Positions 1-12,330 are shown, counted from the stretch's first letter. The stretch: DNA of 64,000 bases from Lycocorax pyrrhopterus obiensis (GCA_014706295.1 JACSVZ010000001.1:45170383-45234382); one strand, 5' to 3'. Translations and numbers: made by a program. The notes: generated by a model from the sequence alone, not told the origin.

Positions 1-1955
1 AAGCCGAGAGAAAGAGGGTTTTTTTAAATACCGGGAGCGAAGAAAAACCTTTGCGTTCAAGCCAAAATAACTCATCCTTAAAAAATTAATAACCCCATGT
101 AATGGTCCATGTCTTGCCGTGTAACAAAACTGTGAGTTTTCATGGAAGAGACGTGTCACACCACAGCAGTTTTTTTGTCCTTTTTTTTCCTCTTCTTTTA
201 AGTCTGTTAATAAACTTCTTTATAGTCTGTAAGTTTTGTGCCTGCTTTGCTTTCTCTTAATTTTTACCTCACACAAAAGAAATCAGTAAGTAATCCATAT
301 TTCAAACCAAAACCACTACACTAAATTGGTGTTTTTTGCCCAGTTTCCAAATTCAACCTGCTACAATGTGCTATACCATGAAGTATGAATCAGAGGGGAA
401 AGAGGTGGAGCTGTGCAATAAAATAAATATACATTCTTTTGTATAACTGCTCAAGGAAATACGCTTGACAAATCTGTGGCAACATGTGACTATGAACAAA
501 CCAGGTTTCACATGTGAAAGCTGTGTGCTCCCTGAGCAAGGTAATCTTTTAGTGAATCAGAAGAGTGATTCTAGAGAAACCAGAATACAATGCATACATT
601 TAGTATAGTCAATTTTGTTATGCTTAAAGAAAATTCCTAAACAAATTCTAGTCTTTAGGAGATGAAGCAACATCTAGAAAATAGTTCTTCAGTGCTTTGT
701 AGATGGTGTTTAAATGTGCATATTTTTCTCCATGCAATACAATTAAACGAATAATTTTTTAAGAAGTTTTTTTTTAAAAGTAGAAATAAACATTCTGGTC
801 TTCCTAGCTTGTGTGCCTAAATTTTGTCTGCCTATTGTACCAGATATCCTAAGCACCAATTAATGTAAAGAGGCCCATTTCTTCTCCTAGTACATGGAAA
901 AATAAAATAATTTCTAAAGCTATTCAGTTAGTTGAAACTAGAAAGAGACTAGATCGAGACTATCTTTAAGTATGCTTAGCAGTAGGATCTCTTTCCTCAC
1001 ATAGTGAGAACTAATCTGTAATGTTGTTTATCTGGATCTCTGTATTTGGTAATTTGACTCAGGGAAAAAAATTCACCCATTTTTGTCTTTATAAGAAAAA
1101 AATAATAATTGTGTCTAAGATAAGTATGATGAAATATAAACATCGTAACATGGATGTTCCAATTAACTGGGATGAAGTCCACTCTCATACTAAGCTTATT
1201 TTCAGGGACGCCATATCTACTTCCACTCTGTTAAAGGGGCATGAAAGAGTAAGAACTGATCCATGATTTACAGTGTTAGCAAACACATAATACAACGAAA
1301 TAAGTTCTGCTCTAAATTGCCTGCATTGTCAGCAGAGAGGGGTAGATACATTTTTAAGCCTCCAGAAGGAAAAAGGGTCTGATAAATTTTGCTAAGACAG
1401 TCAGATGAATATAATCCTCCCCATGATATTTTCTTAAATGTGTCCATTGATTAGATAGTGAAGATCAAGAAAACTTTTAAAAGCAATATACTTTCAAAAG
1501 ACAGCTGCAGTTATCAGGTGTTTAAATTAGATTGGATCTCACTTCCACTTTCTATTGCATAAACTTATTTTTTATCCTTTTTACATTATATTATACATGA
1601 AAAAGATATTTTAATATTTTCACACTATCTAACCAGCTCCTGGGGAAACTAATATTATCACAGCTGTGGACCACAGATATGACTTTTTGTAGATAAGATA
1701 TTTCACTCATTATCCAGTTGAAAGATAAAACTCAGTTACACTGCAAATTAAAATTTGAACCCTAAATTTATATTTTTAAGTTTAAGAGTTAATTAAAAAA
1801 AACCAAAAGAAAAAATTTTGTAAAAAAACTTGTATATTCCTACTATCTTTAAATTCTGCAACATGCTAAAATAAAAAAGCAATGTTATGAAAGCACAGAT
1901 AAATTCTCAGAAAAATAATATAAGTCTTTTTAGCCTATTGTTTCTGATGTTTACT
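1..1955. other. AT-rich DNA without recognised gene or repeat
   Basis: AT-rich sequence with many short A and T runs. The longest open frames (about 60-80 codons at 997-1266) have no recognisable motif and overlap each other on opposite strands, as expected by chance. I see no CR1, LTR or RNA gene here. Confidence 0.6.
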
Positions 1956-2083
1956 TCATAGAATCACGGAATATTTAGTTGGAAGGGATCACTGAGTTCA
2001 GCTCTTAAGTGAATGCCCCCCTCAAGCAGGGATTGAACCCACAACCTCAGCATGCTGTAACCGACTCAGCTAATCAGCCGGGA
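1956..2083 (-). mobile_element. tRNA-Ile-derived SINE with CR1-like tail (TguSINE1-like)
   Basis: Read on the minus strand, the element opens with a degenerate tRNA-Ile-like head. It has an A-box-like TTAGCTGAGT (plus 2063-2072) and a B box GGTTCAATCC (plus 2030-2039), with the anticodon arm shortened. A CR1-type 3' end follows, including the TTCCAACT block, and it closes at 1956-1970 with the ATTCTATGA-like motif used by CR1 reverse transcriptase. A tRNA-Ile head joined to a CR1 tail is the published architecture of the passerine SINE family TguSINE1. It is non-coding, transcribed by RNA polymerase III in its active form, and copied by CR1 machinery in trans. The shortened anticodon arm and point changes show a mutated copy, not a tRNA gene. 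The family name is recognition by eye; the composite structure is seen directly. Confidence 0.8.
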
Positions 2084-4160
2084 TACGTTTAAAAGTACTG
2101 ACATTTAAAAATCTTGGCAACTTAGAAAAGACGTTGACTACATAGTTCTTTTGCAATATCAGTGCTTATGATGTGGTAACCAAAGAGATTAATAGAATAC
2201 TATAAAGTACTATGGAATGAAAAGTGAATAAAGAGCATTATTATGTGAATAAATAAATACAGCACCTGGCTTGGTTACATATGATTTCAGCCAGTTCACC
2301 TATAAAGCATGAAATAATAGGGAAAAAAACCCTAAAACCAAGAAAACCCCCAACAAGCTAAAAACAAACAAACAAAAAAGTGAAGCAACAGCAACAATTT
2401 GATGAGTACTCTTGAACTAAAAGAGATTCTTCAGTTTAAATAAAAGATATCTGAGGCATACAGGATACACACCTAAAAAATCAGGAATTTGACATAGACA
2501 GTGAGCCCAAAATCATTGTATGTTTTGTCTTACAGTGCAAGAACTTGAGAGTATCACATGATAGGAGCTTAATAATATGTGAATCACTTTTTTTGCATGA
2601 TTTGTCTCTGGTACATTTTGCCAGAGATATTGTAGGTAATAACAGTGGGAATCTCTGAAAAAAAAAAAAGTAAGAAAAGAATCATGAAAGTTACAACAGC
2701 CAGGAGTTTTCTATCATCATCATACAGCTCATAAAAGCAGTTCTAAAAAATCATGTGATTCAGAATGTCCCTGAACCATTTACTTGGGGAAAAGCAAACA
2801 AAGAAACCTATTTTTCTTGGTTTACTCTTCCCTAAAGACACTACATGACTTCTGTCAAAATTTGGTCTGAGCTGATTCTTAAATTAAGACCATATGTAAA
2901 TGCTGATGAATATTTTCTTACATGCAATGGTGATCACTACTTCTGAACTAGTATGTAAATGCTACTTGGTACAGATAAGCGTTAAAAGTGACAACTGCTC
3001 ATACTTGTCTGAAGAGAAATGCTACACATCATCCTTTCCTTTAAGAAGTACAGCAATTCATATTATAAGAGTTTTCCTGAGGGGTTCTTCATCTTTTTAA
3101 CAAGCAGTAAATGATGAATATCTCCTCTCTCCTCCACCATGCAGTGCTGCAAGATTGTACCTGCCCTTCTGGACCACTAGAAAGAAGTTTATTTCATATT
3201 TTGCACAAAAATTTTTCAACTGATCTCTCCTTATGCCAGGCGACAATTCTCATGCATGATAAACCTCAGGAGCAGCACACAAACAAATGGCCACTCCTGT
3301 TATTAAGTTTTCAATTGTACTATATTTTGTCCTCTGAACATTTCTTTATATATTTATGGAAGTTATTGCTATTCCATTTCTTTTTCTGCCTCTCTTTAGT
3401 GGCTCCTAAACTCCTAAAACTATTACTTATACAGAATTGTAGATTACAAGTTCTCTCCCTTATTCCTTCTCTTATACAATAAAAGTATGTCCAGAAGACT
3501 GCTCTCACTTTTATTCTGTAAATGTATAACATCCTCACAGTGTGAACTTGGATGTTTTCTGCCCTCAGAAGTTTCAAGGAACAATATATATTTCTGCCTA
3601 CCTCCATGACACCTTCTTTTTTTTGTTTTCTTTTTTCCCCCACTTCTTTACTTCCATTTTTTCTTCATTTAAAAATAAATGCTACTTTTGAATACACCAT
3701 GATTTGACTGAACAGACATTTGAGCAGAATGTTGCAATCCTTATTCTGTCTCATTGAACTGAAATATGTACATCTCACAGCTTTTCTACAGTGCTATATG
3801 ATTATGTTTTCCCAGATATCATTCTGGAGCTGAAAGCTAATATGTAAATTATAAACATTTTCACAGTTATTTCATTGCTATATATCTGGTCTTTTTAATG
3901 GAAAATTATGTTTGCTGGAGACCGTTTGACCTGTTGTAATGGAGAGGCTCCTCACTCTATTACATAAGTAGGAATTCTGACAGACAACGAAAAATCCAAG
4001 CAAAACAAAGTGCACACAAATGTTATTCATTATTACTGGGATTTTCTTAATGTTTTCCTTATGTTTATTCTTTCTTTTCATTAATTCCACTTTTTTTTTC
4101 CTATTTATTCTTCCAAATACAATACTAAGAGCTCCCTTTTCCAAGTTATTCTTAAAATGC
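2084..4160. other. AT-rich DNA without recognised gene
   Basis: Mostly AT-rich sequence. An A-rich low-complexity stretch lies at about 2318-2390. A 123-codon open frame at 3111-3482 is leucine-rich because of T-rich sequence; it matches no family I know and is opposed by another open frame. I treat both as chance. Confidence 0.55.
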
Positions 4161-4425
4161 ATAGAATCATAGAACATCCCAGGCTGGAAGGAATCCACAA
4201 AGATCATTGAGTCCAACTTCTGGCCCTGCACAGGACACCCTAGGAATCACACCATATGCCTGAAAGCATTGTCCAAATGCTTCTTGAACTCTGTCAGGCT
4301 GGTGCTGGGACCACTCCCTCCCTGGGAGCTATTCAGTGCCCAACCACCCTCTGAATGAAGAACCTTTCCCAAGATTCCTAAGACACTGTGGTTAGGTTTG
4401 ACCTTACCCCAGCTTTGATCAATTT
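4161..4425 (-). mobile_element. CR1 LINE 3' end fragment
   Basis: The left edge reads ATAGAATCATAGAA, the reverse complement of the CR1 3' terminal repeat. It is followed by the typical CR1 3' block (GGCTGGAAGG, GAGTCCAACTTC). The copy runs about 265 bases upstream in element terms and is then lost, so it is strongly 5' truncated, the usual fate of CR1 insertions. It holds only the end of ORF2 and the 3' UTR. The upstream limit (right end here) is approximate. Confidence 0.9.
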
Positions 4426-5639
4426 GAAATGAAACTTCTAGTTTAACTATTTCAATAGATTCCCTTCAAAATCTGTGAAGTTGAATTGCCAGCCCAATTT
4501 TATGACTTGGAATATGTTCAATTTCCCAGTCAAGTCATCTCTCTCTCCCATAGCTTTTTTCTTCTTTTTCCAGTCGATTGAAAGAAAATACTGTCTCAGA
4601 AGAGTTACATGCTTAGGTCAAATAGCCCAGCAGTGAAAAGATCCAGGTAGCATAGCTCTAGAGAAATTGTGGTACTCAACCAAGATAGCTGTTTTACTGG
4701 CTCAGTCAGAGCTGAATGGTTTAAAATGGTGCCTTTAACTCCTGGCTGATCTGTGGTATTGCAGCTGCAGGTATTTTTTTTTTTATAAGTCCAGAATAAT
4801 AACTCTAGTTTTACATTGTCAGAGTTTATAATAAAACCGTAAAGAAACCATAAGTGTTGCCAGTTTTCTCAAAGAAAGAAGATTTTCTTTCCTATTTGTC
4901 ATTGGCTTCCTAGCAATAAGGTAAGACTCCACTAAACAGCATTTGTAGCAGCCATAGATTATTTCTGGCTTCTCAAATACTAAGAAATTATCATGCAGCA
5001 CAAGCCATATTGAAGGGCTAAGGCCAGAATAGAACAGGAAGATGAAAGAGAGAAGTTAGTAATTTGTGACTTGAACACAGTGATCCGGGTCAAAATGATA
5101 CAACGACTATAGGCAGTTACAAAAAATAAAAAATCTTAAATAAATCTTAAATTATCTAATACCTGCTGAAGCATGAACACTAAGACAAAAAATGCTCTGT
5201 GCAGAAAGACTAAACTCCTACTTGAGACCATGATTTCACTTTGAGGAAACAATTTGGTTGTTTGCCATGTCCTACTGGAGTGAGGAGCAGTGTGGTAGGA
5301 TAGCCAAGGGCAAGGCTCTAGGTAATGGGAACAATTTGAGCAACATCAGAGACGTCCCCTAAGTTTTGATGAGGGGACAAAAGTTTGGATGTGCTATTTT
5401 CCTTTGCCCTTGATTCTTTACAAGCATTTGTACCTGGTTCTCATTGATCATGTCTTCTCCACTATCTTGTCATAATTTCTCTTTCCACAATGCCAGTGTT
5501 GTAGATAACTGAAGTCTTCATTACCTACAGAATTACCTTGATGTCTTCTTTTATGATATTCCCTTTGCTGCATATTTTAATGTCAAGCAAATTGCATGGG
5601 GTTATATAAAAAGGAGAAACCTCATAATCTATGAAATAG
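4426..5639. other. Intergenic or intronic DNA, nothing recognised
   Basis: Moderately AT-rich sequence with a short T run near 4774. No repeat family or coding signal was recognised. Confidence 0.5.
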
Positions 5640-6620
5640 GACCGAAAGGGGCCCACCTCAAGTGTATGCACAAAAATTAGGAAAGATCTATAGGACAGCA
5701 TAACAGGCGAAGCTTCTCATATCTTCTCTGGGAAATGAGAACAACTGGAATGCCTATATTTTAATGCATGCACACAGAGAGCGAAGAGGAAGAACTAGAT
5801 GTCTGCCAGTAGTTGAAGGGCTATGATCTCACTTCAGTGACAGAAACAGGGTCAGATAGCTCACACAACTGAAGGGCTGCAGTGGAAAGGACAGCCTGGG
5901 ATGGTGGGCTGGGAGAGCTGCCATTTATATGAGAGACCAGCAGGAATGCATGGAGCGCTGTCTGAGGTCACACGAGGAGCTAGCTGAGAGCTTGTGGTTC
6001 AGGATTACCGGAAGGACCAGCACAGGAGATAATGTACCAAGAGTCTGCTGTGGGTCACATAAGGAAAATGCAGCAGAAACCTTATTCAGACACTGTAAGA
6101 AGCCCCATGTTCACAGACCCTGGTGCTCACAGGTGACTTTAGCACATCCATATCTGCTAGACGGGCAGCACACTAGAGCACAAGCAATCCAGAAGATTTA
6201 TGAAATGCACTGATGACAGCTTCCTGGCACAGGAGATTGAGAAGACAATGATGGGTGGTGCTCTTGTAAAAGTGACACAAATAAACAAGGAAGAACTGGT
6301 TGGATTCAGCCTTGGCTGCTCTTAACTGTGAGATGGAGTTCAGGTTCCTGAGAGGAGAAAGCAAGTCAACTAGTAGACTCCTAACCCTGGCGTTTTGGAG
6401 AGTGTATTCTGGCCTTTTCAGTGATCTGCTTGGAAGAATCCCAGATAAGAGGGCTCTGGAGAGAAGAGTGTTCTACAAGAGCTGATTAATTTTCAAAGAT
6501 TGATGTCTCCACGTTCAGCCCAACGAGAAGGACATCAAGCACACATAGGAAGAAATTTGCATGAACGAAAAAGCATCTTCTGACAAAATTCAGCCATTGA
6601 AGGTATACATACAAGGAGTG
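5640..6620 (+). mobile_element. CR1 LINE fragment, ORF2 endonuclease region
   Basis: An internal piece of a CR1 element in plus orientation. It starts near the ORF1-ORF2 junction and runs through the APE-type endonuclease domain toward the start of the reverse transcriptase. The DNA stays close to CR1 over long stretches, for example GAACTAGATGTCTG near 5793 and GACCAGCAGGAATGCATGGA at 5936. The 3' half of the element is absent, which is atypical because CR1 copies usually keep the 3' end; a later deletion is likely. Both edges are approximate. Confidence 0.85.
5815..6485 (+). pseudogene. Broken CR1 ORF2 endonuclease domain
   Basis: Remnant of the apurinic endonuclease-like domain that nicks target DNA for CR1 retrotransposition. 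The metal-binding VTET motif is readable at 5837-5848. A 94-codon open stretch at 5929-6213 and a 61-codon stretch at 6300-6485 (with FRFLRGESKS and GLFSDLLGRIP) are successive parts of the same domain in different frames. Stop codons separate the pieces. The conserved Ser-Asp-His triad expected near 6325 is changed, with an Asn-Cys pair in place of the Asp-His. The domain is therefore both fragmented and catalytically lost. Confidence 0.8.
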
Positions 6621-7806
6621 TCTTCTAGGCATTCCTGTGAAACGACTTTTGATTTCTTCACTTTTGACAGAAATGGTGGCATGACTGAAGAAAATTCCAG
6701 AAATGGTTGGTGAGTGAGTGAGTGGAATGAAACTACTGAGTTACGGTCCATTCTTTTTATGGTAGCCAGAGAGCAAAGGACAGCTTTTGACCATACAGTA
6801 GAGCCATGTCTTCTGAGGCAGTCTAGAACACTCTGTAGGTCAGCATCAAATATATGCAATTCTCAGTATAAATATTTCTAAAATAAACACCTTTATAGCT
6901 ACAATGCTCTAGAAATGACTGTAATAGATGTAACCTGGCGTCTTCATACAAGTCTCCACTAGAATCAAAATGGTTTCAAGAAAGTGTATAGGCTACAGAG
7001 CAGACTTGCTTGAAGAAAGGAGGACTCAGTTTCAATCTTTGATCACAGACACACCCTCATCTGTGCTGAATGAATGGCACAGCCATATGCTTTGAAAGAT
7101 TAACATTCAGCATTTCAACAAAGCGAAATCCAGTGGACTTCCCTGCTGCATTTAATAAAGACTTTTGAATTCATAGTTGTCCTAAAATGTGACTTTTAGG
7201 ATACCTCTACAAAGATTAGGAAACAGTCTGCTTAGCAAGTTGGCATGATTTGTTACCATTTAAGAACGGCAGTCTAATGTGCATACATATACATGCATGA
7301 AATTGAAGTGTTATTTAAATGAGTGATGAACAATACAGAAATCTCTTGTTTGCCATCTATTATTTAATTCAATAATTAAATGATTACTCCAAAACTGATG
7401 AGCAAGTAAGCAGCTGCCAGAAAAATCAATGACTGTCAAAACTTTAATTTTCTAGTCAGGAAATTAACTTCAATACTTCCATTTGCTTCTCTGCTTGTCT
7501 TCTCCTACTGCCTGAAAAGCCTGTTTCAGTACAAATCACTGTTTGTTTTTATTTTGCCCAGTGTGTGATGAATACCAATGAGCTTTTGAAGAGATTTGAA
7601 ATTTTTGTTTACAGTTTCCTCCAAAGGCAAGTATTCTTTTCAGGAACTTTGCCTCATTAGTTCTTTTAGCTTAACCAACTCGTTAGCTCAACCAACGAGT
7701 TAACCGTACTCTGCTGGATGTAGAACTACATATGATTTACATGTTACACATATAAGAATAGAACTTCTCTTGCAAAATAACCACAGCAAACAGATCCCGT
7801 CCATTT
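6621..7806. other. AT-rich DNA, nothing recognised
   Basis: No convincing repeat or gene. A short imperfect duplication lies near 7675-7705, where a motif around CCAACTCGTTAGCTCAACCAACGAGTTAA forms a small inverted repeat (AACTCGTT / AACGAGTT). Confidence 0.45.
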
Positions 7807-7910
7807 CTTTTGGTTTGGTTTGGTTTGCTTTGCTTTGCTTTGTTTGCTTTGCTTTGCTTTGCTTTGCTTTGCCTTGGTTTGCTTTGCTTTGCTTTGACCT
7901 GCTTTGTTTT
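7807..7910. repeat. GCTTT/GGTTT pentanucleotide microsatellite
   Basis: About 100 bases of tandem five-base units, first GGTTT, then mostly GCTTT with one short unit, then degenerating near 7898-7915. The open frames on both strands here (leucine/phenylalanine/cysteine-rich on plus, Lys-Gln-Ser-Lys-Ala periodic on minus) are products of the repeat and not genes. Confidence 0.95.
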
Positions 7911-9129
7911 GGATTGGAATGGAAAATATCCCTATCCTGTACTCAATATGTATCATTAGCCCTCTAGCATCCTTTGTCTCTTTCCTTGTCAGACCTTCTG
8001 TATCTCTTGAGACTGAATTATTTCTTAAGGTGTGTTTATATGACATGATGCTGACCTCTAAGCTTCCTAACAGATAATAAGGAGAAACATGCACTTCAAA
8101 AGTAGACTTCATCTGTCCTCTTCATCTGTCACTGTATCCTTTTACAAATGTGATGTAAACATCAACGCATGTTCATAGAAATTCCTGTGTAGACAGCTGA
8201 GGGTTAATAGCAATGGTATCCAAAAGTTCCCAAGGGTTAGAAATATTCTGTCCAGCATATCCCTGTGGTCCCTTGTTTATTTTCTTGCTGCTTTTGACAG
8301 TTATCTTTCTTCTGTCTTCAACAAAACATCCTGGTTAATTTCATTCTCTTGTACTTACCTCACTTTTTTCCCTTAGTCTTACAAATTCTGTTACTCGGGT
8401 CACTGTTGACATGTTTTCCTGTTTATTCTGAATGCAGGTACACAAATCTTTGCACTTTGGGTGTTCACATGGCTCACATGTATATAAATCTTACATGTGG
8501 CTCTATCACAATGTTATAAGATGCCAACATACTAATTTTGATTACACTATCAGTAGAACATATTGTTTTTAAAGTAAATTCATTCTATCCTGGTTATTGC
8601 AATTATAATTTATAGGTATAATAGGCCTCTGTTTTTGCTGCATACTATTTGTTTTCCTTCATTCTCTCAGGATTTTAAACTCCACATTCTCATGGTCACT
8701 GCAGTTAAAACTGCTCTTGACCTTTATACCTTCATCACTATTTCATGATTTGTGACTAAAAGCTGAAACAATTGTTCCATATGGCTCATCAGTCATATGC
8801 ATCAAGAAATTTCCTGCAAAACATTCCAGAAATCTCTTATATTGTTTGTACACAGCCCTTTAAGCAGACAGTGCAGAGAACTGCAATTGTGAGGATTTTT
8901 TCCAGTTATTTAAAGAAGATTCCATATAACTTCTTCTTCCCTATCAGGCTTTTTGCAACAGATTGCCCAACTCATTAACACTCATTCTGGTCTATCCACT
9001 TATCCTCAAGCAGCTCATTCTCATTTCCAATTTTTCTGCACTACAAACAATGTAGATGCTTTGAGTCTAAACCCTACTCCTCAAATTTTTCACCTATCTT
9101 CCTGAAAACTTTGCACTCAGACACTGAGG
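7911..9129. other. DNA without recognised features
   Basis: AT-rich sequence with scattered T-rich patches. No coding motif or repeat family was recognised. The boundary with the CR1 piece on the right is diffuse. Confidence 0.45.
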
Positions 9130-9700
9130 CTCCACCCATGCAATTTGCTCCACCACCTCTCTGTAATCCCAATGATGTCACAGCTCTGCAGCTGTGGACA
9201 GATTTTTAGCTTCTCCTGTTTGTTTTCCATGCTGCATGGTTTGGTTTGTGTGCAGGTATTTGAGATGGACCCAGACATGCTGCTTTCACAGGAAAAGTGA
9301 AGGAACCTTCCCCATCATGCAGAGCTCCAGAGAGTTTTTTACTGTCCCTCCATATATTTCCTTTTTTTCAGATGATAACCCTTTCCTGTTGTACCTACTT
9401 CAGCTTTTTGTCCCGCCTGTCAGATGAATCCTGTCCGTTGTAGTCAGTCCTATTTCCTCAAAGAGGCTCTCATGATCATAACACACAAAACTCTGTCTGG
9501 GACGTAGCCACCTGACCAAAGTGCTGATATGCTGGCGCATCCACTTCTGTCTCAGCTTTTCCCCCTTCCTGGAGGTACTGAGACCACCACCTGGACCTCC
9601 AGATAGAGTAACTTTTCCTACTACTTCCCCATCCTTTTCTTCCCTCCTGTTGCCAGGTGTCTGCAATGACACTTGTTATGTGCAGGGCTGCCCTGGCAGT
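9130..9700 (-). mobile_element. CR1 LINE fragment spanning the ORF1-ORF2 junction
   Basis: Read on the minus strand, this contains the end of CR1 ORF1 (esterase-like) at about 9672-9400 and the start of the ORF2 endonuclease at about 9260-9130. The junction is identified by the CR1-specific DNA around the endonuclease start (reverse complement of CTCTGTAATCCCAATGATGT at 9159-9178). The 3' part of the element is missing on the left. The 5' limit may lie further right, since unassigned sequence continues to about 10560. Most avian CR1 copies are truncated well downstream of this junction, so this is an uncommon survivor. Confidence 0.7.
9400..9672 (-). pseudogene. CR1 ORF1 C-terminal (esterase-like) remnant
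   Basis: An open stretch of 90 codons with features of the end of CR1 ORF1, whose protein carries an SGNH-hydrolase-like esterase domain. YDHESLFEE lies at about 9480-9454 and DRIHL at 9435-9421, matching the conserved Asp-x-Ile-His-Leu block that holds the catalytic Asp and His; here the middle Gly is Arg. The upstream half of the domain is not readable in the same frame, so this is a fragment. The assignment rests on these motifs plus the ORF2 start lying directly downstream. Confidence 0.65.
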
Positions 9701-10560
9701 AGCATTGATGCTTATGTGGATAAGCAGAAATGGGAATAGTCACAGGACTGCACAAGCCTTGCCAGTCTCTTTTGAGATCTAGGAGGCCAAGTGTCAAGCA
9801 GAAAATCTTCTGGAACATCAGTTTAGATCAAAAGACGAGTGCCTCAATCTCCCATCAGAGGGCATCCCTTGTGACTGTCACCCTCTTTGTCTTTGTTGGT
9901 TCAGGCTGAGATGTCTCTGATGCCTGCCTGACTGGAGGTCATCTTCCTCACCCATTCCAAGGGAATTACACCTATACAGTAAATGCAGGACAAGGAGTAG
10001 TTTTGCTGTGTTTCCAGAAATCAAAAGTTTCTAGTCTTCTCCGTTATGGGCACCTCCTTATTCTTATCCCATAATGAGTTCTATAACCCCATAGGAAATT
10101 ACCCCTTTGATCTGTAAAGTGTTTTTGGGAGAACTTGTTTAGTTGACCACTCCCAGGGTGTCTCACTCTGGTTGTAAAGGTCTCATAATTTTCCTCAATG
10201 GCCCTGGGAGCAGCCAGCTTCTTTTCCACTGATGAGGTGTCTCGCATTCCTTTGTTCACCCTGTGCTATGTGTTTTGGGTGATTATCCTTCATCCATCAC
10301 CTTCATTGCAGAGTCTTGAGAAGGGATTCTGGTCCCCTGTGGACCGTAGGTGCCCTGTCTGATGAGAAAAGTGCTGTACTTAGGGTAAGAGCCTCAGCTT
10401 GCCATCGAGATGTATGGTCCAGTATGGATATATAGTGTAGTCTATTACATACATTATTGCCAAAGTCTTCCTGAAAGAGAATAAAATCCCAGGGAAAATG
10501 TTCTTGATACATAGATATCCTGGCAGAGAAAGGGACAGCTTTCTTTAACATACAACTTTT
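9701..10560. other. Unassigned sequence, possibly the rest of the CR1 5' region
   Basis: Less AT-rich than the flanks. It carries several short open frames on the minus strand (71 codons at 10044-10259, 82 codons at 10303-10551) without motifs I recognise. Its position upstream of the CR1 ORF1 remnant suggests older CR1 ORF1 or 5' UTR sequence, but I cannot align it by eye. Confidence 0.3.
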
Positions 10561-12330
10561 TTCTGAAGGACTTGCTTAAATTCATGTTTCACAGACTATT
10601 TATCGAGCAGATTGTTGCAGTTTATATCAAAAAACTCATTTAAAATAAGTTATTTAATGCATATAGAAGATCTTTCTATCTCTCATTCATCTTTCTGAGT
10701 GAAAATTAGCATAACAACACAAACCCAACAAAAATATTTTACTGAAACTGATGTGTGGTGCATACATAATTATGATTTTCAACTTTAGAAAACAGTTTAA
10801 TATACAGGGCAAATCAGTTTTGCTTTCACAGACATTGCAGTAAATGAAAAGACAGATTTTCATGCTCCATCGATAAGCTTAATAAACTAGACATATTGGA
10901 AATATTGTAGAGTATTTTTTCCTTGGAAATATTTACAAGAATCTGTTATTTGAACAGCAGAAACTATACATAGAAGTAGACATATTGGTCTGTGTTTTTT
11001 TTAAGGATCTGAACATTTATTAGTTGGAAATCCGGATATATCAGATTGCCAAGAACAAATATGATCAGATAGAGCAGTTTGTCTCAGAAAATATGGTCAT
11101 AATTTGCTTTCAGCTTTTGATAAACATCATTCTGAAGATACGATTGTCTACCTGCAGTGTCAACAATCGTCTTGATTATATTATACATTTGATTAAAGTT
11201 AAAGGCCACTGATCACAGTAATTTCCCTGAAAGATGTAAAGACATTAAGTTTACCTTTCACAGTATAAATCAGAAAATGGCAGTTGAAATTTTGCACACT
11301 GAAGAAGTCCTGTGCTGTCCCTCAAACCGAATAGGGCTTGTATTTTGTGTGGAATAATCATTCACATCAGTTATGTGAAATATGAAAAATACTGACAGCA
11401 AACCTATGCCTTCCACCTTTTTAAGACATTGAGCACTTTTTTAGGAGTTGTTCAGTGCAGCCTGCACTGCAGAAAAGCTAAGTGATAGGCTCTTCTGTGG
11501 CCAAAACAGATACGTCAAAGCATTAATGTATGCCTATTTTTATGTTCCTAGGAGATTTTCGTGCTAAATGGAGAAGAACTTAATATAGCCCCCTACAGGT
11601 TAGTCAGCATTAGAAAATAAGCAGATTGGAATACTAGTGGGTAATCAGGGCAATTTGGTGCCTGAGTCCTTGCATTGGCAGGATTTTCATGGATTAGATT
11701 CTTTTACCCATTTTCATTTGGAAGTCTTTCTATCTTGCAGGCATATTTCTATATTACCTGTGTTTCCAGACAAAATCTCTAAAATCTTGTGATGACTAAT
11801 AACCTGTTGTTTTCCTGCCTACAGAATTAACAAATTAACATAATTAATCCTTTTATAAAGCCGCTTTGTAAGGACTAGTTTGACATAAAAGAAAATATAA
11901 GAAGATTAAAATTGCAATAAACTTTCATTGTTTTGACTTCTGAGTTTTAAAAATACACATGACTCAAAAACAGGTTAAAAACAGATTAATTATCATGTAA
12001 ACTACATATATATTTAATTTCACAGAAGTGTTAGCATCTATTTGATAAAGAGAAAATAATCTGTATGCTGAATATTTTGTAGTAGGTATTATTTTCAGTT
12101 TCAGTGAATCGGAACGAAATCAATGAAAAGATATTAATATTGTCAGTTTTTGATTTTCAAGAAAGGTAGAAGTAGAACACTAAAACAAATGAGAAAAGAA
12201 ACATATCTTGGCAACAATGATTCATTCTTACGTATTTTCTCCTTTATGCAATCACAGCTGATGTTACCAAAAGAAACTAATCCTACCTTTGATTGTAGCC
12301 TTCACAGTGGTCATGTAGAACAGAAGCTAT
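10561..12330. other. AT-rich DNA without recognised gene or repeat
   Basis: AT-rich DNA. A 62-codon open frame at 11024-11212 has no known motif and ordinary AT-driven composition. Nothing else was recognised. Confidence 0.5.

Noticed and set aside
2017..2083. Possible tRNA-Ile gene on the minus strand
   Set aside because: The anticodon arm is shortened, and the T arm runs into a CR1 tail with no acceptor stem 3' strand, so it is a SINE head.
3111..3482. 123-codon leucine-rich frame that could suggest a membrane protein
   Set aside because: The hydrophobic composition follows from T-rich DNA; no conserved motif, and another frame opposes it.
7744..8112. 122-codon minus-strand frame with a Ser-Lys-Ala-Lys-Gln periodic region
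   Set aside because: The periodic part is the GCTTT repeat read in frame; the rest has no motif.
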